This document shows, piece after piece, positions 41,021-44,535 of a DNA stretch of 44,535 nucleotides. Origin of the DNA: Lachnospiraceae bacterium UBA7054 (lineage in GTDB: Bacteria > Bacillota > Clostridia > Lachnospirales > Lachnospiraceae); the NCBI GenBank assembly GCA_002492725.1, contig DLAF01000064.1, positions 1 through 44,535 of the forward strand, written 5' to 3'. How positions within the stretch are numbered: the first letter of the stretch is position 1; the number at the start of each line of letters is the position of its first letter. A program made the translations under genes and the position numbers. Under the pieces are notes generated by a model that saw nothing but the letters and a program-made list of their open reading frames with translations, made no database searches and had not been told where the DNA came from.

Positions 41021-42019
41021 ATGCAGATTAACATCTATTACGGCGGAAGAGGATTGATGGATGATCCGACGCTCTTTGTGTTAAAAAAGATGAAAGAAGT
41101 GCTGGAGGAGCTGCGCGTGACGGTGGAGGTCTTTCATCTTTACGAGCAGAAAAACAGCATTCCGACCCTGCCGCAGACATTAAAAAACGCGGATGGGGTG
41201 ATTCTTGCAACGACGTTGGAGTGGTACGGCATCGGCGGCTATATGCAGCAGTTTCTGGATGCCTGCTGGCTTTATGGAGACAAGGAGAGAATCAGCAAAA
41301 TTTACATGTGCCCGATAGTTATGTCAACTACATACGGTGAGCAGGAGGGTAAGCTGCAGCTTGCTACGGCCTGGGAAATTTTGGGAGGACTCCCCTGCAG
41401 CGGGCTTTGCGGCTATATAGCAGACACCACACTGATGGAGGAGAACGAAGACTATATCCGCATTATTGAGAAAAATGCCGAAAATCTCTATCGCACGATC
41501 AATCAGAAGATGCCATGTCTGCCGGCCAGCAATCAGGCGGTGAAGCAGAAGGTGGCAATCACGAAGACCATTAACTTTACGCCGCAGGAGTCCGAGCAGC
41601 TCTCCCAGTATGTTTCGGATGATACTTATGTACAGCGGCAGAAAGCGGATATTCAGGAGCTTGCAAGTTTGTTCCGGGATATGATGGGCAGCAGCGAAAA
41701 GGAAGACACTTCCGAATTTGTAGAGGAGATCAGACAGCATTTTGTTCCGCAGCCGGGTTTTACGGCAGGTTTTAAGGTGGTGATTGAGGAGAAGAAAAAG
41801 CCGCTTATGATTGAGATTGACGGCGCAAGTCTTGACTGCTACTATGGGGAAGGCGGCCGCGTGGATGTGGAGATGCAGATGGATCGGGCTTCCTTTGCTG
41901 ATATTGTTTCGGGAAGGACGAGCTTCCAGACTTCTTTTATGGCGGGCGATATGAAAATGAAGGGCGATTTCAAGGTACTGCGGTCATTGGATCAGGCTTT
42001 GCCGTTTGTGGAAGAGTAA
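41021..42019 (+). CDS. Flavodoxin/NADPH-dependent FMN reductase-like protein fused to an SCP2-like domain
   Basis: 332 aa. The N-terminal part (1-165) follows a flavodoxin fold: strand INIYYGGRG, then GVILATTLEWYGIGGYMQQFLDAC and PIVMSTTYGEQEG. The C-terminal ~100 residues resemble an SCP2 sterol-carrier domain: GFKVVIEEKKKPLMIEIDG, then VDVEMQMDRASFADIVSGR and FMAGDMKMKGD. Between them lies a helical linker (165-235). SCP2 domains bind lipids, but in such Firmicutes proteins the ligand is unknown. ATG 41021 has AAGAAAGGA 9 nt upstream; ATG 41012 directly abuts that SD. Confidence 0.85.
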   Translation: MQINIYYGGRGLMDDPTLFVLKKMKEVLEELRVTVEVFHLYEQKNSIPTLPQTLKNADGVILATTLEWYGIGGYMQQFLDACWLYGDKERISKIYMCPIVMSTTYGEQEGKLQLATAWEILGGLPCSGLCGYIADTTLMEENEDYIRIIEKNAENLYRTINQKMPCLPASNQAVKQKVAITKTINFTPQESEQLSQYVSDDTYVQRQKADIQELASLFRDMMGSSEKEDTSEFVEEIRQHFVPQPGFTAGFKVVIEEKKKPLMIEIDGASLDCYYGEGGRVDVEMQMDRASFADIVSGRTSFQTSFMAGDMKMKGDFKVLRSLDQALPFVEE

Positions 42020-42076
42020 ATTTTGTGGAATAGAAAATAAATATTGGAGTAGATAGGAAAGGAGAAAAGTGGAAAT

Positions 42077-42487
42077 ATGGGACAGGATAATTGCATTTTT
42101 TGCAAAATAGCAAACGGGGAAATTCCGGCGAAGACCTTGTATGAGGATGATCAATTTCGTGTGATCCTGGATCAGGGACCGGCAACCAAGGGTCATGCGC
42201 TGATCCTTCCCAAAGCGCATTACAGGGATCTTTTTGAACTGCCGGAAGAGACGGCGGGCGATGTAATGAAACTTGCTAAAAAAATGATTGTGAAAATGCG
42301 GGAAAAATTTAAGTGTGAGGGTTTTAATCTGGTACAGAATAATGGCGATCTTGCGGGGCAGACGGTGTTTCACTTTCATCTGCACCTGATTCCGCGCTAT
42401 GGTGCGGACGGACAGAAGATTGGCTGGAAGCCGCAGGAGGTAACGCCTGAAGAGCTGGAAGAGGTTCGCGCACAGTTTGCTGACTGA
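42077..42487 (+). CDS. HIT-family nucleotide-binding protein (HinT-like)
   Basis: 136 aa. The N-terminus has NCIFCKIANGEIPAKTLYED. The catalytic HIT motif is HFHLHLIPR. Members hydrolyse AMP-lysine-type phosphoramidates or dinucleoside polyphosphates. Two N-terminal cysteines (CIFC) may bind zinc, but the full zinc site is not visible. It is in tandem with the upstream flavodoxin-SCP2 gene (57-nt gap) and the fumarase genes downstream. Confidence 0.93.
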   Translation: MGQDNCIFCKIANGEIPAKTLYEDDQFRVILDQGPATKGHALILPKAHYRDLFELPEETAGDVMKLAKKMIVKMREKFKCEGFNLVQNNGDLAGQTVFHFHLHLIPRYGADGQKIGWKPQEVTPEELEEVRAQFAD

Positions 42488-42563
42488 TCGTGTGTTTTAC
42501 GGTGATTCGCAATGTTTTGAAATGTTTAAAAAGCAGACATCAATGGGAATGGATTAGAATGAA

Positions 42564-43406
42564 ATGAGAACGATAGAAACGAAAGAGATTACCCGAAATA
42601 TCAAAGAAATGTGTATAGAGGCCAACCACTTTCTCTCGAAGGATATGGCGTGTGCGATGGCGCAGGCGGCGCAGACGGAAGAGTCTCCACTGGGGAAACA
42701 GATCCTGGGGCAATTGCAGGACAATCTGGAAATTGCCGGAAAGGATATGATTCCCATTTGCCAGGACACGGGCATGGCGGTGATCTTTTTGGAGATCGGT
42801 CAGGACGTGCATTTTACAGGAGGCGACTTGACGGACGCGGTCAACGAAGGCGTGAGGCAGGGATACACGGAAGGTTATCTTCGCAAGTCTGTGGTAAGCG
42901 ATCCGCTGATTCGGGAGAATACAAAGGATAACACGCCGGCGGTTCTTCACTGTGAGATCGTGCCCGGTGGCAAAGTGAAAATCACTGTTGCACCCAAGGG
43001 CTTTGGCAGCGAAAATATGAGCCGTATTTTTATGTTAAAACCTGCGGACGGCATAGAAGGCGTAAAGGACGCAGTTCTAACGGCAGTGCGGGATGCGGGC
43101 CCCAATGCCTGTCCGCCCATGGTAGTGGGTGTGGGGATTGGCGGCACCTTCGAAAAGTGTGCGCTGATGGCAAAACACGCCCTCACAAGATCCCTGGATA
43201 CGCATTCTGATATTTCTTATATTAAGGAATTGGAAGAAGAAATGCTGGCAAAGATAAACAGAACAGGAATCGGGCCGGGCGGGCTTGGCGGCACAACGAC
43301 GGCTTTGGCGGTCAACATTGAAACCTATCCCACACATATCGCGGGACTGCCTGTGGCGGTCAATATCTGCTGTCATGTAAACAGGCATGCGGTGCGGGTA
43401 TTATAA
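42564..43406 (+). CDS. Fumarate hydratase, class I, alpha subunit
   Basis: 280 aa. Two-subunit iron-sulfur hydratase of the TtdA/FumA type, which interconverts fumarate and malate (tartrate dehydratase is the main alternative). The cluster cysteines are C66 in ICQDTGMAVIF, C183 in NACPPMVVGVGIGG and C269/C270 in NICCHVNRHA. Other conserved segments are GPGGLGGTTTALAVN and KGFGSENMS. The start ATG 42564 follows a weak SD. The beta subunit follows after 145 nt, a larger gap than usual. Confidence 0.93.
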   Translation: MRTIETKEITRNIKEMCIEANHFLSKDMACAMAQAAQTEESPLGKQILGQLQDNLEIAGKDMIPICQDTGMAVIFLEIGQDVHFTGGDLTDAVNEGVRQGYTEGYLRKSVVSDPLIRENTKDNTPAVLHCEIVPGGKVKITVAPKGFGSENMSRIFMLKPADGIEGVKDAVLTAVRDAGPNACPPMVVGVGIGGTFEKCALMAKHALTRSLDTHSDISYIKELEEEMLAKINRTGIGPGGLGGTTTALAVNIETYPTHIAGLPVAVNICCHVNRHAVRVL

Positions 43407-43456
43407 ACTTTTGGGTAACTGACGGTTTGGAGCCTCAAAGTTGTTTATTAGATAAA

Positions 43457-43485
43457 TTGTATTTCTTCTATATATAGTATATATT
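43457..43485 (+). promoter_or_regulatory. Candidate promoter between the fumarase subunit genes
   Basis: TTGTAT (43457-43462), 17-bp spacer, TATATT (43480-43485). Just upstream (about 43405-43440) a weak hairpin AACTTT.../...AAAGTT followed by GTTTATT could partly terminate the alpha-subunit transcript. Confidence 0.35.
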
Positions 43486-43551
43486 GTGTCTTGGAGTGAA
43501 TAGGATACAAGATATATGATTGTCTAATGGTAGTATGGAGTGGAGGAAAGT

Positions 43552-44103
43552 ATGGAACGGCATATCACAGCGCCTATTGATAAGGAAACGGCAAGTAAGC
43601 TGCGGGCGGGAGATTACGTCTATCTCACAGGAACGATTTATACGGCGCGCGACGCGGCGCACAAAAGAATGCAGGAAGCTTTGGAAAAGGGAGAAGCCTT
43701 ACCGATCGCGATGGAGGGCAACGTGATTTATTACATGGGTCCTTCCCCGGCAAGGGAGGGCAGGCCAATCGGTTCCGCAGGCCCTACCACCGCAAGCCGT
43801 ATGGATAAGTATGCGCCGGCGCTTTTGGATATGGGGCTGATTGGCATGATTGGAAAAGGAAAGCGCTCCCAGGCAGTAAAGGATGCCATTGTCAGAAACG
43901 GCGCGGTATACTTTGCGGCGGTTGGCGGCGCAGGGGCATTGTTGGCAGGCTCCGTCAAGTCATCGGAAGTGATTGCTTATGATGATCTGGGGACGGAAGC
44001 GATTCGCAGACTTACTGTAGAAAATTTTCCGGCAATCGTGGTGATTGACGCCGAGGGACAGGACCTTTACGAGACGGCAGTACAGGAGTATTGTACGCTG
44101 TGA
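43552..44103 (+). CDS. Fumarate hydratase, class I, beta subunit
   Basis: 183 aa. The swivelling C-terminal half of the enzyme; it completes the active site with the alpha subunit. Signature segments are YYMGPSPAREGRPIGSAGPT (ending in TASRMD) and MIGKGKRSQAVKDAI. The ATG at 43552 has GTGGAGGAAAG upstream; an in-frame ATG at 43540 overlaps this SD. Fumarase fits a fermentative succinate branch; no other cycle genes are in the window. Confidence 0.93.
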   Translation: MERHITAPIDKETASKLRAGDYVYLTGTIYTARDAAHKRMQEALEKGEALPIAMEGNVIYYMGPSPAREGRPIGSAGPTTASRMDKYAPALLDMGLIGMIGKGKRSQAVKDAIVRNGAVYFAAVGGAGALLAGSVKSSEVIAYDDLGTEAIRRLTVENFPAIVVIDAEGQDLYETAVQEYCTL

Positions 44104-44168
44104 GTGAAAGATAATTAGTTGGGAAATAAATAGCGGACGTAATTCAAAAGGAATCCGCGAAAAAGGCA

Positions 44169-44197
44169 TTGACAAACAAAATCAGCTTATGTATAAT
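44169..44197 (+). promoter_or_regulatory. Consensus promoter of tRNA-Ser
   Basis: TTGACA (44169-44174), 17-bp spacer, TATAAT (44192-44197): a perfect consensus. The predicted start near 44204 leaves a ~139-nt leader before the tRNA, holding three tandem hairpins. Confidence 0.85.
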
Positions 44198-44219
44198 TAC
44201 TTTACGTTCGCTTTAAGAG

Positions 44220-44296
44220 GAGTAATTTTCTGTGAAAATAACTCCGAGTAAATTCTTACAGAATTAACTCCAAGTAATTTTCTGCGAAAATAACTC
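44220..44296 (+). repeat. Three tandem hairpin repeats (26-bp period) in the tRNA-Ser leader
   Basis: Copies at 44220-44244, 44246-44270 and 44273-44295. Architecture: GAGT-A-ATTTTC-TGT-GAAAAT-A-ACTC; the second copy has AATTCT-TAC-AGAATT in the stem, a set of paired changes, and the third loses the first base pair. The layout (AGT, one unpaired base, 6-7 bp, 3-nt loop) is the same as copies 1 and 3 at 18879 and 25511. Confidence 0.75.
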
Positions 44297-44342
44297 TGGT
44301 GCAAAAACGATATATAGGAAAATAAGTAATAATTCAGACTAT

Positions 44343-44430
44343 GGAGAAATACTCAAGAGGCTGAAGAGGCGCCCCTGCTAAGGGTGTAGGTCGCGTGAGC
44401 GGCGCGAGGGTTCAAATCCCTCTTTCTCCG
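44343..44430 (+). tRNA. tRNA-Ser (anticodon GCU)
   Basis: A class II tRNA of 88 nt. The acceptor stem GGAGAAA/TTTCTCC is perfect, with discriminator G as in tRNA-Ser. The anticodon stem CGCCC/GGGTG surrounds loop CTGCTAA with anticodon GCT. A long variable arm (TAGGTCGCGTGAGCGGCGC) and T arm GAGGG-TTCAAAT-CCCTC are present. The 3' CCA is not encoded. Confidence 0.96.
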
Positions 44431-44435
44431 TTAAA

Positions 44436-44468
44436 AAGAATCTTAAGAGATTGAGATTTCTTTTTTTT
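44436..44468 (+). terminator. Terminator after tRNA-Ser
   Basis: AAGAATCT (44436-44443) pairs with AGATTTCTT (44454-44462) with one bulge, and runs into T residues up to 44468. Confidence 0.75.
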
Positions 44469-44476
44469 CCTTCTTT

Positions 44477-44511
44477 AAAATTTCATAAAGCAAAAAATTA
44501 TGAAATTTTTT
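44477..44511 (+). terminator. Second hairpin, possible bidirectional terminator
   Basis: AAAATTTCATAA (44477-44488) and TTATGAAATTTT (44498-44509) form a perfect 12-bp stem with a 9-nt loop, then TT. A new -35-like TTGACG starts at 44522, so another transcription unit probably begins at the window edge. Confidence 0.55.
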
Positions 44512-44535
44512 AAAAAAGGGCTTGACGATGTGAAA

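Noticed and set aside
44220..44296. Tandem repeats as a CRISPR array
   Set aside because: The units are 26 bp apart with 1-2 nt between hairpins, so there are no spacers, and no cas gene is near.

Overview
The window looks like chromosomal DNA of a motile Clostridia member, most probably Lachnospiraceae. The evidence is the gene set: a Firmicutes-type Tad pilus locus with Flp1, DUF5702 and FHA proteins, a flagellin/FliS pair next to a long FliK-like protein, BofA and YaaL/DUF2508 proteins, Rpn-type nuclease/transposase genes, and a choloylglycine hydrolase typical of gut anaerobes. GC content is moderate and SD sequences are strong. No phage, CRISPR array or classical insertion sequence is visible. 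Family names are from memory; no search was run.

Layout. 1-3.1 kb: a metal-exporter-like membrane protein, tRNA-Lys (minus) with its own terminator and a divergent promoter shared with tatD, then rsmA. 3.2-9.15 kb: a very acidic 895-aa TPR protein with a degenerate AAA-like C-terminus, a GlgB branching enzyme with a Lys/Ala/Pro-rich tail, and a bile-salt-hydrolase-like enzyme ending in a strong terminator. 9.15-13.25 kb: an AgrA/AgrC-like LytTR two-component pair followed by two proteins of unknown function; matching 21-bp-spaced direct repeats precede both the regulator and the first unknown gene. 13.4-14.4 kb: an Rpn-family gene. 14.5-19.5 kb: flagellar block (1050-aa FliK-like protein, flagellin, FliS). 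19.5-20.3 kb: DUF2508 (minus) and BofA.

20.35-30.46 kb is one long Tad (type IVb) pilus operon: structured leader, prepilin peptidase with an apparent non-AUG start, TadZ-like, TadA, TadB, TadC, Flp1 pilin, DUF5702, two TadE-like pseudopilins (one with two Cys/His metal-site motifs), a second prepilin peptidase and an FHA protein. 30.5-34.7 kb is accessory: Rpn gene, HAD phosphatase, EFR1 ferredoxin, AraC regulator, cupin, GNAT. 34.8-39.9 kb is an FtsX-type ABC transporter with its own two-component system. 39.9-44.5 kb: a possibly leaderless rhomboid protease, a flavodoxin-SCP2 protein, a HIT protein, two-subunit fumarase, and tRNA-Ser(GCU) behind a consensus promoter and three tandem hairpins.

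The most notable unexplained signals are (i) the paired 9-mer repeats that suggest a small LytTR regulon around the unknown genes at 11.5-13.2 kb, (ii) a family of short hairpins with compensatory base changes at the 3' ends of flagellin and tadC and in the tRNA-Ser leader, (iii) the putative metal-binding end of a TadE pseudopilin, and (iv) the TPR/degenerate-AAA protein.
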